Assembly: GCA_023512255.1 (NCBI GenBank)
Contig: JAILZY010000001.1
Location: forward strand, 1-64,000
Direction of reading: 5' to 3'
DNA from: a bacterium
GTDB taxonomy: Bacteria > SZUA-182 > DTGQ01
DNA: 64,000 nt
Shown: positions 9,179 through 18,404 of the stretch, one piece after another
Numbering within the stretch: position 1 is the stretch's first letter
Layout: the number at the start of each line of letters is the position of its first letter
Notes under the pieces: model-generated
Database searches by the model: none
Told to the model about the DNA's origin: nothing
The model's input: the letters and a program-made list of their open reading frames with translations, nothing else
Made by a program: the position numbers and the translations under genes

Positions 9179-10990
9179 ATGAAGAACATTCTCAAGTATT
9201 ACCTAATGATCGTTGGATTCCTGACTACACTTTTCATGGTGCTATTTGTTATTTTTCTATTCACTCTAATCAGCAATATCGGCAAAATGTCTGTCAGCTT
9301 AGGGGAGAGAGAAACTCTTCTGGCCGATCAGCCCTATTACCTGGAATTGAACCTAGTGGGGGAGATTCAGGATCAAGAGGTTTCAGAATTAGACCTTTTT
9401 ATTCAGCTCATTGAGGAGCGGCCTCGGTATCAGCTCTATGAGCTGATCATGACCCTAGATCAAGCCTCCCGCGATGGGCGGATAAAGGGGCTAGTGATCA
9501 AAAATCTGGATGTTAAAGCACCCTTGAGCTCTCTTTTTGAATTGAGCGAGGCCCTAGTTCGCTTCCGCACGCAGGGCAAGAAGGTCTATGTTTTCTTAAA
9601 CGAGGCTGACAACCAAAATTACCTCCTGGCTTCAGCCGCGGACAAGATCTTTCTCCAGAAAGAGGGCAGTCTCTTCCTGCCAGGAATCTCTGGCTCATTT
9701 ATCTATGTTAAAGATACCCTGGCCAAGATAGGCGTTGAGGCGGACTTTCTGCGGGCAGGAAGGTACAAGAGCGCTCCAGAAACGTTTACTGACAACAAGA
9801 TGTCTGAGGATAGCAGAAAGGTATACACGGAGCTTTTGACTGACATCCAGGATACATTCATCACTACTCTGGTCAAAAACAGAAATCTGAGCCGGGAAGA
9901 AGTAGCCGGCTGCCTGAACAAAGCCCTGTTCACGGCCAAAGAGGCTCTCCAGCGAAAACTGGTCGATGTTCTCTCCTACCAGGATGAATTTCTTGAAACT
10001 GTAGAAAAAAAGCTTTTTCCACGCATCGAGCCGCTTGAGTTCACCACCTATACAAAAGTTTCTCCCACCTCGATCAAAGGCCTCAAGGTCGACACTCACC
10101 GAAAGATAGCCATAATTGTGGCCAATGGTCTTATTCAGATGTCTGCCGAGGAAAACCAGATCAAAGAGCCCTCCATACTGCCCTCACAAATTATCAAAGG
10201 ACTGGAAGAGGTTGAGGAGGATCCAACGATCAAGGCCTTGATACTGCGGGTAAATAGTCAGGGAGGCTCAGCCCTGGCTTCAGACATTATCTGGAATAGG
10301 ATCAGGAAGCTGAACGCTAAAAAGCCTGTTTTCGTCTCTATGGGCCCTGTGGCCGCCTCAGGTGGCTACTACATTTCAATGGCTGCTGGTCAGCTTTACG
10401 CTGGCCGGACCACGCTCACCGGCTCGATCGGTGTTTTCGGCGGCAAGTTTGTAGTCAGCGATCTCCTTAACAAGATCGGAGCTCATACTGAAACCATCTC
10501 CTTCAGTGAAGGGGCATCTCTGTTTTCTCCTATCCAAAGCTTCACTCCAAATCAACGCCAAGAATTTGACCGCTTTCTCCAGCATACCTACCGAAGTTTT
10601 GTGGCCAAGGCAGCCTTAAGCCGCAACAAAAAGTACGAGGAGCTGAACGAGATCGCCCAGGGTCGGGTCTGGACCGGACAGCAGGCCCGGCAGGTTGGCC
10701 TGGTAGATGGGATCGGCGGCTATCATGAGGTCATTGAGGCGGTCAAGAAAAAGATTGGCCTTGAGAAGGGAACAATTCCAACCATTGTCCCGATAAGGAT
10801 TGAAGCAGAAAATCTGCTTGATATGCTACGCACGATCTTTCCTCTAATAGTAGAAAGACTTGGGCTTTCTTCCTCATCCCTTGAATCTTGCCTAAGCAGT
10901 AGAGAAGCTGGCGATCTAAAGAGGCTGAAGGGCCTAATTTCCCAAGAAAAATCTCTTTACCTGATGCCTATATTGGCAAAGATAGAATAG
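9179..10990 (+). CDS. sppA: Signal peptide peptidase SppA, 67K type
   Basis: 603 residues, close to the long two-domain form of the family. It is a membrane-anchored serine protease that degrades signal peptides left in the membrane after protein export. One N-terminal transmembrane helix (~8-32) is followed by two tandem S49 domains. The catalytic Lys-Ser dyad is visible: Lys197 in GRYKSAPETF in the first domain, and Ser394 in AASGGYYIS in the second. The GSIGVFGGKF motif follows. No strong ribosome site precedes ATG 9179. The gene stands alone between the tRNA-Lys terminator and a convergent TPR gene. Confidence 0.94.
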   Translation: MKNILKYYLMIVGFLTTLFMVLFVIFLFTLISNIGKMSVSLGERETLLADQPYYLELNLVGEIQDQEVSELDLFIQLIEERPRYQLYELIMTLDQASRDGRIKGLVIKNLDVKAPLSSLFELSEALVRFRTQGKKVYVFLNEADNQNYLLASAADKIFLQKEGSLFLPGISGSFIYVKDTLAKIGVEADFLRAGRYKSAPETFTDNKMSEDSRKVYTELLTDIQDTFITTLVKNRNLSREEVAGCLNKALFTAKEALQRKLVDVLSYQDEFLETVEKKLFPRIEPLEFTTYTKVSPTSIKGLKVDTHRKIAIIVANGLIQMSAEENQIKEPSILPSQIIKGLEEVEEDPTIKALILRVNSQGGSALASDIIWNRIRKLNAKKPVFVSMGPVAASGGYYISMAAGQLYAGRTTLTGSIGVFGGKFVVSDLLNKIGAHTETISFSEGASLFSPIQSFTPNQRQEFDRFLQHTYRSFVAKAALSRNKKYEELNEIAQGRVWTGQQARQVGLVDGIGGYHEVIEAVKKKIGLEKGTIPTIVPIRIEAENLLDMLRTIFPLIVERLGLSSSSLESCLSSREAGDLKRLKGLISQEKSLYLMPILAKIE

Positions 10991-11262
10991 CAGACTAAAG
11001 ACTCCTTGCGAAAGCACATCGAAAGACAGCCGCGGCTACATGGGAGCTGTCCACGCCGGCCTGCGAAAGTTACTGCCGCCAGCCACCCGCGAAAGCAGGC
11101 ATCCAGTGGTAAAAATTACTGGGATTTTCGGCTGTTCAAAATGGTAGACATGAGTGTAAGACAACATAAAAAGAGACACAGCTCGCCATGAGGGGCATAA
11201 CTTGGAGGGGCATAACCATTGCCATTAATGGTGCCATTAATGGTATGGTAGGGTGTCAAACT

Positions 11263-12003
11263 CTATCGGCGGTAAATCTTTCGAATACCGCCACCGCCTC
11301 CGCCGCGGACAAATTTTGGTGGCTCCTGCCGGACGATGGTTTTCTCCAGCATAAAGATTGACCACATCTCCTTATAAGCCCGCATCTTCATCTTCTGATT
11401 ATTCTGAAGAGCGGCGAGATTAGCCTTGATATTTTCATCATTCGGCAGCCGCTTCAGTCCCTTGTTGAGAATCTCGATAGCCTCGGTCTTCTTCCCAAGA
11501 CTGCTCAGACAGTAGGCATACAGGGACCAGACAATACTCTCTTTGCCGCTAAGCCGGGTCGCGGACTTGAAAACCCGGTTCATCTTTTTCTCATCCTTTT
11601 TCTTCATGTACAAAATGCCCAACATGCACTGGCCGATGTAGTGACTGGCTATGCCCTTGGCCAGATACTCTTCGGCTTTTTTAAAATCCTTTTTATAATA
11701 ATAAATTACCCCAATCTGAGAATTAAGCTGAGCAGCCACGAAGGGATGCCGGTAGCGGTACTTGAATCCGCCTTCCAGAATATTAATTGCTCGGTCAAAT
11801 TGTCCCTTTATCAACTCTTCATTAGCAAGCTCAATAGTGGCCGTAACCTTTTTCATGGTCAGTCTGGCCAGGATGAAAAAAAGGGCAATGGCGGCAATCT
11901 GCCCGACAATAAGGGCGATAATCCAATGTCCGGGGAACAATAGGAGGTTAAAAAGAAAAAAAACGCCCACCCCCAAGAGCAAGGGAACAGCAATATTAAT
12001 CAT
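11263..12003 (-). CDS. Membrane-anchored TPR protein
   Basis: 246 residues. Two N-terminal transmembrane helices (~3-22 and ~27-46) are followed by tetratricopeptide-like helical repeats over ~55-205. The tail is GGGGGGIRKIYRR. ATG 12003 follows AAAGGAG at about 9 nt. It lies downstream of tRNA-Glu and tRNA-Gln on the same strand, so it may be read from the gltX transcript. TPR domains mediate protein contacts; no specific function can be given. Short ATGG/CCAT palindromes lie just past the stop. Confidence 0.8.
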   Translation of the reverse strand: MINIAVPLLLGVGVFFLFNLLLFPGHWIIALIVGQIAAIALFFILARLTMKKVTATIELANEELIKGQFDRAINILEGGFKYRYRHPFVAAQLNSQIGVIYYYKKDFKKAEEYLAKGIASHYIGQCMLGILYMKKKDEKKMNRVFKSATRLSGKESIVWSLYAYCLSSLGKKTEAIEILNKGLKRLPNDENIKANLAALQNNQKMKMRAYKEMWSIFMLEKTIVRQEPPKFVRGGGGGGIRKIYRR

Positions 12004-12120
12004 TAATCAAAGCTCCTTTTATCCTCATTTTATAAAATATGCTCTGCCTATCTATTTGAAGGGGCAATTTGACGCAGATTATTCTTCAAGGTAACTTTTT
12101 GATTTCTCGGAGAACTTATT

Positions 12121-12195
12121 TGGCAGCGCTACGGGGAGTCGAACCCCGGTTTGATGACTGAGAATCACCCGTCCTGACCACTAGACGATAGCGCC
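12121..12195 (-). tRNA. tRNA-Glu (anticodon CTC)
   Basis: 75 nt including an encoded CCA. Reading the minus strand, the acceptor GGCGCTA pairs with TAGCGCT (one G-T end pair) and the discriminator is G. The anticodon arm GGTGA-TTCTCAG-TCATC gives CTC, and the T arm is CGGGGTTCGACTCCCCG. It lies next to tRNA-Gln and downstream of gltX on the same strand. Confidence 0.93.
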
Positions 12196-12257
12196 GCATT
12201 CATAGGTTCAATCTCTGATCGAGGTTTGATTCTTTCTGTACTGCTGACGGTAAGGAT

Positions 12258-12331
12258 TGGCTGCAGGACCAGGATTCGAACCTGGACTGGATGATCCAGA
12301 GTCATCTGGCCTACCATTAGCCGATCCTGCA
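12258..12331 (-). tRNA. tRNA-Gln (anticodon CTG)
   Basis: 74 nt including an encoded CCA. Reading the minus strand, the acceptor TGCAGGA pairs fully with TCCTGCA, starting with the T1-A72 pair usual for tRNA-Gln, and the discriminator is G. The anticodon arm GATGA-CTCTGGA-TCATC gives CTG. It sits between gltX and tRNA-Glu, all on the minus strand. Confidence 0.93.
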
Positions 12332-12434
12332 GCATAAGTATAAAATAGCATACTTTTTTTTCTCTGTAAAGAGCTTTTCAACAATCGTTAACTCACCGAT
12401 CTTACAGTCGATGGCTCTCGACTTCGCCCCTCAA

Positions 12435-13970
12435 TCATGAGCCCTGCTCTTGGCCAATTACGAACCCTTCTCTTCTTAGGCCGCCGCCAAGCGTCTGCAA
12501 GCAATTGGCCAGCCGTGTCAAAACCCGCTCTCTTCCCAACAAAGACATGGTCAGAAAAACCCCTGGACTTGCGCTCCTTCCGGTAACAGCCGCCCGCACA
12601 GGCTGGGCCAAGCTAGCCATTTTTATCCCCTTCTCCCTGATCAAATCCTGAAAAAGAGCCTCAAGCGAGACCTCATCAAAGACCTCAATATTCAAAAGCC
12701 GCTCATAGAGTTCCTTCAGCAGCGAAAGGTTATCCTGGCTAGCCATAATCTGGCTTCGGGCCTCTTCGGTCAGGGTGATCGAATCAACAAAGAAAAAGTC
12801 AACCAGCGCAGGCAGTTCAGAAAATTTTTTGAACTTGTCCCGAACACTTAGTAATATCTTTATAACCGCAGCCGGCGGCTGCTGCACTACTGCCTCATTC
12901 ACCAGGCCGGCCTTATGCAGGAAAGCTAGGGCTAGGGAAATATAGCGCTGCTCATCGATCTGCCGAATATACTTTCCATTCATCCAGTCCAGCTTCACCG
13001 GATCAAAGATGGCGGCTTTCTTGCTTACTTTCTTCAAATCGAATTTTTCTATCAGCTCAGGGATAGAAAAAATGGTCTGCTGACCATCATAAGACCATCC
13101 AAGCAAGGCTAGGTAATTCACCAGGGCTTCGGGAAGATAGCCTGCCTCTCGGTACTGGCCAACAGCCACAGCTCCATGCCTCTTGCTCAAACGGGTATTA
13201 TCTGGCCCCATGATCATTGGGATATGAGCAAACTGAGGGCAGGGAAACCCAAGCGCCTGGTAGAGCAGAATCTGCTTCGGAGTATTGGATATATGATCAT
13301 CTCCCCTGATGATATGAGTGATGTTCATCATCATATCATCAACCACGGCGGCCAGGTTATAAGTCGGCAGGCCATTGGATCGAAGAATGATGAAATCATC
13401 AAGTTGCCGGTTGTCAAAGGAAACCTTCCCGTGGATAAGGTCATGGAATTCTGTCTTGCCAGCCTCAGGTACCCGAAAGCGGATAGCTGCTGGCTTCCCG
13501 GCTTGGATACGTTCAAGGGCTTCTTGGGCCGGAATCTTCAGACACCGACCATCATAGCGAAAAGGGATATCCTTGCGGGCAGCCTCCTCCCGCTGCCTTT
13601 CCAGCTCTTGCGGCGAGCAAAAGCAGTAGTACGCCTTTTGTTTTTGAACCAGCTCTTGCGCCTTTTGAACATAAATTTCCCTTCTCTCATGTTGAAAAAA
13701 CGGGCCCTTATCCCAATTCAGTCCTAACCATTCAAGGTCTTCGAGAATCTTTCTCCAAAATCTTTCCTCGCTTCTTTCAACATCGGTATCTTCGATGCGA
13801 AGGATAAATGTCCCCCGCTGCTTTCTGGCAAAGAGCCAGTTGTACAGAGCGGTTCTCGCTCCTCCCACATGTAAAAATCCAGTAGGACTGGGAGCAAAAC
13901 GGACACAAATATTATCTTGCCCTGTATTATCTTGCCCTGACTTGGTGATTTTCTCTTGGTTCTGAATCAT
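12435..13970 (-). CDS. gltX: Glutamyl-tRNA synthetase
   Basis: 511 residues. This class I enzyme charges tRNA-Glu in the cytoplasm; in bacteria without GlnRS the same enzyme also charges tRNA-Gln for later amidation. The HIGH-type motif PSPTGFLHVGGART is at ~28-41 and the KMSKS-type motif RLSKRHG at ~255-261. The C-terminal helical anticodon-binding domain is present. The first ~22 residues before the catalytic fold are an extension with an in-frame 15-bp duplication encoding GQDN twice. Its two possible tRNA substrates lie directly downstream on the same strand. Confidence 0.96.
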   Translation of the reverse strand: MIQNQEKITKSGQDNTGQDNICVRFAPSPTGFLHVGGARTALYNWLFARKQRGTFILRIEDTDVERSEERFWRKILEDLEWLGLNWDKGPFFQHERREIYVQKAQELVQKQKAYYCFCSPQELERQREEAARKDIPFRYDGRCLKIPAQEALERIQAGKPAAIRFRVPEAGKTEFHDLIHGKVSFDNRQLDDFIILRSNGLPTYNLAAVVDDMMMNITHIIRGDDHISNTPKQILLYQALGFPCPQFAHIPMIMGPDNTRLSKRHGAVAVGQYREAGYLPEALVNYLALLGWSYDGQQTIFSIPELIEKFDLKKVSKKAAIFDPVKLDWMNGKYIRQIDEQRYISLALAFLHKAGLVNEAVVQQPPAAVIKILLSVRDKFKKFSELPALVDFFFVDSITLTEEARSQIMASQDNLSLLKELYERLLNIEVFDEVSLEALFQDLIREKGIKMASLAQPVRAAVTGRSASPGVFLTMSLLGRERVLTRLANCLQTLGGGLRREGFVIGQEQGS

Positions 13971-14347
13971 GGGATTTATTATAGAGCTATATAAGTCAGC
14001 CAGTCAAGGATAATTTTCCCCCATTAGTCAGGATAATCTGTTGACCGATCTTCGCTTTTATATTATCCTATTGATGTGGTCGCCAACAGATGTTCTCCAC
14101 CTTTTATGGGAGATCCCCATACTGTCCCTCCCCTTGATAGGGGAGGTGGTGTTAATTTTCTGGCTTAGTGGGGATGAATAAAAGCATCATCCTCATACCA
14201 GCGTCCCTGAACCATCGAGGTGTTGGGGGAATCGAGGTTGGGGGATGTGGGGAGAACATCTGGCTGCCAAGAATTAGCTTGACAAAGGGGAGAATTTCTC
14301 CTTAAAATAAAATCCCATTTTTTTTAACGCTGAAGGGAAAATACAGG
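13971..14347. other. Divergent intergenic region between gltX and the lipid operon
   Basis: 377 bp that should hold promoters for gltX (minus) and the yceD operon (plus). I see no clear -35/-10 pair. Most of the space is taken by the inverted repeat at 14077-14270. Confidence 0.5.
14077..14270. repeat. MITE-like inverted repeat
   Basis: About 190 bp bounded by imperfect inverted ends. The left end includes CGCCAACAGATGTTCTCCAC at 14081-14100. The right end includes GTGGGGAGAACATCTGGCTG, which reads as the inverse of the left. An internal hairpin, CCCTCCCC with GGGGAGG, lies at 14126-14146. No open frame is present. It was seen once in the window. Confidence 0.5.
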
Positions 14348-14884
14348 ATGAAGATCAACATTAAAGATATCACGGCTGAGATAACCGAGCTTATTTTCAC
14401 TGTTCCTGCTTCATATTTTACCTTTTCTCCTGATGAGGCTATCATCAGGAAAGATATCCAGGTCAAGGCGAAGGTTGAGAAGGTTGGCCGAGAAATTCTC
14501 ATCCGCGGAAGTGTCAAAACTCAACTTGAGCTGGAATGCAGTCGCTGCCTGACCCATTTTCTCTATTCAGTAGCGGAAAATTTTCAGACGATTTTCCAAC
14601 CATTTTCTCCTACTAGAGTATCAGAGGAGGAAGTCGAGCTGGCCAAAGAGGATCTGGATATCGAATTTTATAAGGATGATATAATTGATTTGACCAACAT
14701 AGTAAGAGATCAAATTCTGCTATCGATTCCAATGATCCCTATTTGCGAGACACAATGTCAAGGATTGTGTCCACACTGTGGGCAAAATCTTAATCAGGGG
14801 AAATGCAGCTGTTCTGCCGAAGCGATCGATCCAAGATGGCGCAAGCTCCAAGATTTTGCTAAGAAGAAAACCATCATGAATTAA
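14348..14884 (+). CDS. yceD: YceD family (DUF177) protein
   Basis: 178 residues. YceD/DUF177 proteins typically sit directly before rpmF, as here, and are linked to 23S rRNA accumulation in E. coli and plants. The core motif LELECSRCL at ~61-69 is typical. The C-terminus adds a Cys cluster (CETQCQGLCPHCGQ, then CSC), probably a zinc site, common in non-proteobacterial versions. First gene of the plus-strand lipid operon. ATG 14348 has only a weak purine-rich site upstream. Confidence 0.88.
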   Translation: MKINIKDITAEITELIFTVPASYFTFSPDEAIIRKDIQVKAKVEKVGREILIRGSVKTQLELECSRCLTHFLYSVAENFQTIFQPFSPTRVSEEEVELAKEDLDIEFYKDDIIDLTNIVRDQILLSIPMIPICETQCQGLCPHCGQNLNQGKCSCSAEAIDPRWRKLQDFAKKKTIMN

Positions 14885-14910
14885 CATAATTAACCTAAGG
14901 AGGAATGAAT

Positions 14911-15096
14911 ATGGCCCTGCCAAAAAGGAAAATCTCGAAGGCGAGGCGAGACAAGAGACGTACCCATTTTAAGCTATTTTCACCGACCTATACAAGCTGT
15001 CCGCAATGTCAGGAGGCGAAACTTCCCCATGCTGTATGCTTGAGTTGTGGCTATTACAAAGGGCAGAAAATCTTCGAAATAAAAGAAAAGATATAG
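14911..15096 (+). CDS. rpmF: 50S ribosomal protein L32
   Basis: 61 residues. ATG 14911 is chosen over ATG 14905 because AAGGAGG at 14897-14903 lies 7 nt before it and because L32 proteins begin MA(V/L)PKR. The basic N-terminus KRKISKARRDKRR and the zinc-ribbon Cys pairs CPQC and CLSC are present. It is a structural protein of the large ribosomal subunit. Only 7 bp separate it from plsX, the classic rpmF-plsX coupling. Confidence 0.96.
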   Translation: MALPKRKISKARRDKRRTHFKLFSPTYTSCPQCQEAKLPHAVCLSCGYYKGQKIFEIKEKI

Positions 15097-15103
15097 AGAG
15101 AGC

Positions 15104-16135
15104 ATGAGAATCGCTGTTGACGTCATGGGAGGAGATCGGGGGCCAAAGGTTATTGTGGAGGGAGCAATCCAGGCGGCTCGTGAGTTTGGAGTTCAGCTCG
15201 TGCTGGTCGGAGATCAAAGGGTAATTGCTGATGAGCTGTCACAATTCGATCTTTCCGGGCTGGACATCGGCATCAAGCATGCCTCAGAAGTAGTTGAAAT
15301 GAACGAGCCTCCGACTGTGGCTATCCGAAAGAAGCGAGACTCCTCGATCCGGGTCTCCACTGAACTGGTGAAGAGCGGTGAGGCCGAGGCAGTGGTTAGT
15401 GCGGGAAATACCGGAGCAGCTATGGCTACGGCCAAAATCCTCCTCGGTGCCCTAAGAGGAGTAGAGCGTCCGGCCATTGCCACCATCCTGCCGACAGCCA
15501 AAGATATCGCCCTATTGCTGGATGCTGGAGCGAATGTAGATTGCAAACCTCGCCATCTGCTTCAATTTGCTATCATGGGGTATACTTACTCCAAGGATAT
15601 TCTCGGAGTCAAGAATCCCAGAGTAGGATTATTAAATATCGGAGAGGAAGAATCTAAGGGAAATGAGTTAACTAAAGAATCCTTTAAAACCCTCAAAGAG
15701 GGTGGGCTTAATTTTATCGGTAATGTAGAGGGAAAGGATTTATATTCAGGAAATGTGGATGTGGTCGTCTGTGATGGGTTCACGGGCAATGTGGCTCTGA
15801 AAATCAGCGAAAGTGTGGCAGAGATGATCTCCTCCTATTTTAAACAAGAGATTCCAAAGAAGTTCCTTTGGAGACTTGGATATCTGCTGATGAAGCCTTG
15901 TTTCCAGGGCTTCAAAAAGAAGGTAGATTATGATGAGTATGGAGGGGCTCCTCTTCTTGGAATCAATGGTGTTTGCATTATTTGTCATGGCAGGTCTGGA
16001 GCAAAGGCGATTAAAAATGCCATTAAAGTGGCCATAGGATTTATCCAGCAGAATGTAAACTCTCACATCCAAAATTCTCTGGCCTTCCCCCATAAAGAAT
16101 TTGACCACAGCGAGAAAGTTGTTGGCGAGAATTAA
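15104..16135 (+). CDS. plsX: Phosphate acyltransferase PlsX
   Basis: 343 residues. PlsX converts acyl-ACP and phosphate into acyl-phosphate, the donor for glycerol-3-phosphate acylation in phospholipid synthesis. It is a peripheral membrane enzyme. The N-terminus RIAVDVMGGDRGP and the motifs SAGNTGA and VCDGFTGNVALK are family hallmarks. Length is normal, and fabH follows after 60 bp. Confidence 0.96.
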   Translation: MRIAVDVMGGDRGPKVIVEGAIQAAREFGVQLVLVGDQRVIADELSQFDLSGLDIGIKHASEVVEMNEPPTVAIRKKRDSSIRVSTELVKSGEAEAVVSAGNTGAAMATAKILLGALRGVERPAIATILPTAKDIALLLDAGANVDCKPRHLLQFAIMGYTYSKDILGVKNPRVGLLNIGEEESKGNELTKESFKTLKEGGLNFIGNVEGKDLYSGNVDVVVCDGFTGNVALKISESVAEMISSYFKQEIPKKFLWRLGYLLMKPCFQGFKKKVDYDEYGGAPLLGINGVCIICHGRSGAKAIKNAIKVAIGFIQQNVNSHIQNSLAFPHKEFDHSEKVVGEN

Positions 16136-16195
16136 ACCATCCCCAAAAAAATTAATATCCATTGGCATGTGGCGAATCATGCAAAGTGAAGCGAG

Positions 16196-17179
16196 ATGAA
16201 ATCTGCTTATATCGCTGGAACAGGCTCTTTTGTTCCTGAGGAAGTAGTTTCAAATTTTGCCCTGGAAAAGATCGTGGACACCACCGATGAGTGGATTCGC
16301 ACCCGAACCGGTATTTCAGAGCGACGGGTTGCCCGACAGGGAGAATGCACTTCTGACCTAGCGGCTCGCGCCGCTCGATCAGCTTTAGAAAATGCAGGTC
16401 TTGAGGCCAGGGATTTGGACTTGATTATTACGGCTACGGTAACGCCAGATATGTTTTTCCCCTCGACCGGCTGCATGGTTCAAAGGAAAATCGGTGCTAC
16501 GCGGGCTGCTGCCTTTGATATTTCAGCCGCCTGCTCTGGATTCATCTACGCGCTCAGCATTGCTGATCAGTTCATTAAAAATGGCCAGTATGAAAATATT
16601 ATGGTCCTTGGGGCTGACACCCTGTCTAAAATAACCGACTGGACAGATCGAAACACTTGTGTCCTTTTTGGAGATGGAGCAGGGGCTGCGCTTCTTAGGG
16701 CTACGACAGACAAGGATCGGGGCATATTGTCTACTCACCTTTATTCAGATGGAACCCTGGCTGAGCTGCTTCAGATACCAGCCGGAGGATCCTTTATGCC
16801 TGCCTCGGAGGAAACCCTGAAAAAACGGCTACATTATATTACTATGAAAGGGAATGAAACATTCAAAATTGCAGTCAAGGCCTTGACCGATTCTGTTCAG
16901 ACTGCACTTAGTCACCAGGGGGTAAGCTGTGAGCAGGTTGATCTTTTCATTTTTCACCAGGCTAATGCCCGGATTATTCAGTCGGTGGGAGAGCGGCTGT
17001 CTATCCCTGAGTCTAAAATTCCATTAACCATTGGCAAGTATGGAAATACCTCGGCAGCCAGTATTCCCATCACTCTGGATGAGCTAAACAGAGAGGGAAA
17101 GATTCAGCGGGGAACCCTGATCTGCATGGCTGCTTTTGGTGGTGGGTTGACCTGGGCTTCAAGCATGATAAGATGGTAG
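16196..17179 (+). CDS. fabH: 3-oxoacyl-ACP synthase III
   Basis: 327 residues. FabH starts fatty acid chains by condensing acetyl-CoA (or a branched primer) with malonyl-ACP. Catalytic Cys113 lies in SAACSGFIYAL, His in FIFHQANARI and Asn in GKYGNTSAASIP. The start is ATG 16196 after GAAGCGAG. A very AT-rich 67-bp gap with TATAAT-like boxes at 17196 and 17208 follows, which may hold a secondary promoter for the acyl-CoA dehydrogenase genes. Confidence 0.96.
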   Translation: MKSAYIAGTGSFVPEEVVSNFALEKIVDTTDEWIRTRTGISERRVARQGECTSDLAARAARSALENAGLEARDLDLIITATVTPDMFFPSTGCMVQRKIGATRAAAFDISAACSGFIYALSIADQFIKNGQYENIMVLGADTLSKITDWTDRNTCVLFGDGAGAALLRATTDKDRGILSTHLYSDGTLAELLQIPAGGSFMPASEETLKKRLHYITMKGNETFKIAVKALTDSVQTALSHQGVSCEQVDLFIFHQANARIIQSVGERLSIPESKIPLTIGKYGNTSAASIPITLDELNREGKIQRGTLICMAAFGGGLTWASSMIRW

Positions 17180-17246
17180 GATATTTATTAACACATATAA
17201 TATTTAATATAATATATATTAATTCTTGAATAAAAAGAGGGAAGAA

Positions 17247-18404
17247 ATGGATTATTTTCTAACTGAAGAGCAAATCATGATTCGGGACTTAGCTCGCAAA
17301 ATTGCCCAGGAAAAGATTTTGCCGGTGAGGGCAGAGCTAGACGAGCGGGAAGAATTCCCTTGGCCTATTATCCAGTGTTTGGCTGAAGCAGACCTTTTTG
17401 GTGTGTATCTGCCTGAAGAATACGGCGGATGTGGGGGAGGATGCTTTGAGCTTTGCCTGGCCGTGGAGGAGCTGAGTCGGGTCTGCGGTGGGGTAGCGGT
17501 GTCATATGCAGCTAGTGCCTTGGGAGCCTTTCCGATCCTCTTATTCGGCAATGCGCAGCAGAAGGAAAGATATCTGCCGGAAATTGCTCAAGGCAAAAAG
17601 CTGGCTGCCTTTGCCCTCACTGAAGCCAATGCTGGAAGTGATGCCGGTGGGATTCAGACTACAGCTCGGCTAGAAGGCGACGAATATGTTTTAAATGGAA
17701 CTAAGCAGTGGATTACTAATGGTGGAGAGGCGCATATTTATACGGTCATAGCTATGACCGACAGATCTAAGGGAAGCAGGGGAGCAAGCGCCTTTATCGT
17801 TGAAAAAGGCACCCCGGGTTTTTCCTTCGGCAAAAAGGAAAAAAAGATGGGCATCCGCTCATCGGCAACTCGCGAGCTGGTATTTACCGACTGTCGCATC
17901 CCCAAAGAGAATCTCCTGGCCAAGGAGGGCATGGGATTTATGGTCGCCATGAAGACCTTGGACAACTCCCGGCCGGGGATTGGAGCCCAAGCGGTAGGCA
18001 TTGCTCAGGGAGCCTTGGATGAGGCGCTCGATTATGCCCGGGAGCGGGTCCAATTTGGAAAGCCGATCTCTTCTTTTCAGGCTATCCAGCATATGATGGC
18101 TGATATGGCTACCCAGATCGAAGCAGCCCGGGCTTTGACCTATGCTGCTGCCCGCTATATTGACAGCGGGGCCAAGGATGTATCTAAGGTTTCGGCCATG
18201 GCCAAGGTGTTTGCTTCCGATGTAGCCATGAATGTTACCACTCAGGCAGTGCAGATCCTCGGAGGCTATGGCTACATGCGAGAGTATCCGGTCGAGAAGA
18301 TGATGCGGGATGCTAAGATAACTCAGATCTATGAAGGGACAAATCAGATCCAGCGCAATGTCATTGCTCTTTCACTCATTAAGGAAAGGGCTCAAAAGAG
18401 ATGA
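17247..18404 (+). CDS. Acyl-CoA dehydrogenase, short-chain (butyryl-CoA) type
   Basis: 385 residues. ATG 17247 is chosen over the upstream in-frame TTG 17226 because AGAGGGA precedes it and family members begin MDFxLTEEQ. This FAD flavoenzyme oxidises acyl-CoA to enoyl-CoA or works in reverse, passing electrons to Etf. The motifs AFALTEANAGSD and IYEGTNQIQRNVIA (with the catalytic-base Glu) are intact. The stop overlaps the start of etfB by 4 nt and etfA follows, so the three are translationally linked. They sit inside a fatty acid synthesis operon. Confidence 0.94.
   Translation: MDYFLTEEQIMIRDLARKIAQEKILPVRAELDEREEFPWPIIQCLAEADLFGVYLPEEYGGCGGGCFELCLAVEELSRVCGGVAVSYAASALGAFPILLFGNAQQKERYLPEIAQGKKLAAFALTEANAGSDAGGIQTTARLEGDEYVLNGTKQWITNGGEAHIYTVIAMTDRSKGSRGASAFIVEKGTPGFSFGKKEKKMGIRSSATRELVFTDCRIPKENLLAKEGMGFMVAMKTLDNSRPGIGAQAVGIAQGALDEALDYARERVQFGKPISSFQAIQHMMADMATQIEAARALTYAAARYIDSGAKDVSKVSAMAKVFASDVAMNVTTQAVQILGGYGYMREYPVEKMMRDAKITQIYEGTNQIQRNVIALSLIKERAQKR

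Noticed and set aside
11006-11191. 61-residue open frame after sppA
   Set aside because: Arg/Lys/His-rich translation of CCGCGAAAGC-type intergenic sequence; no ribosome site.
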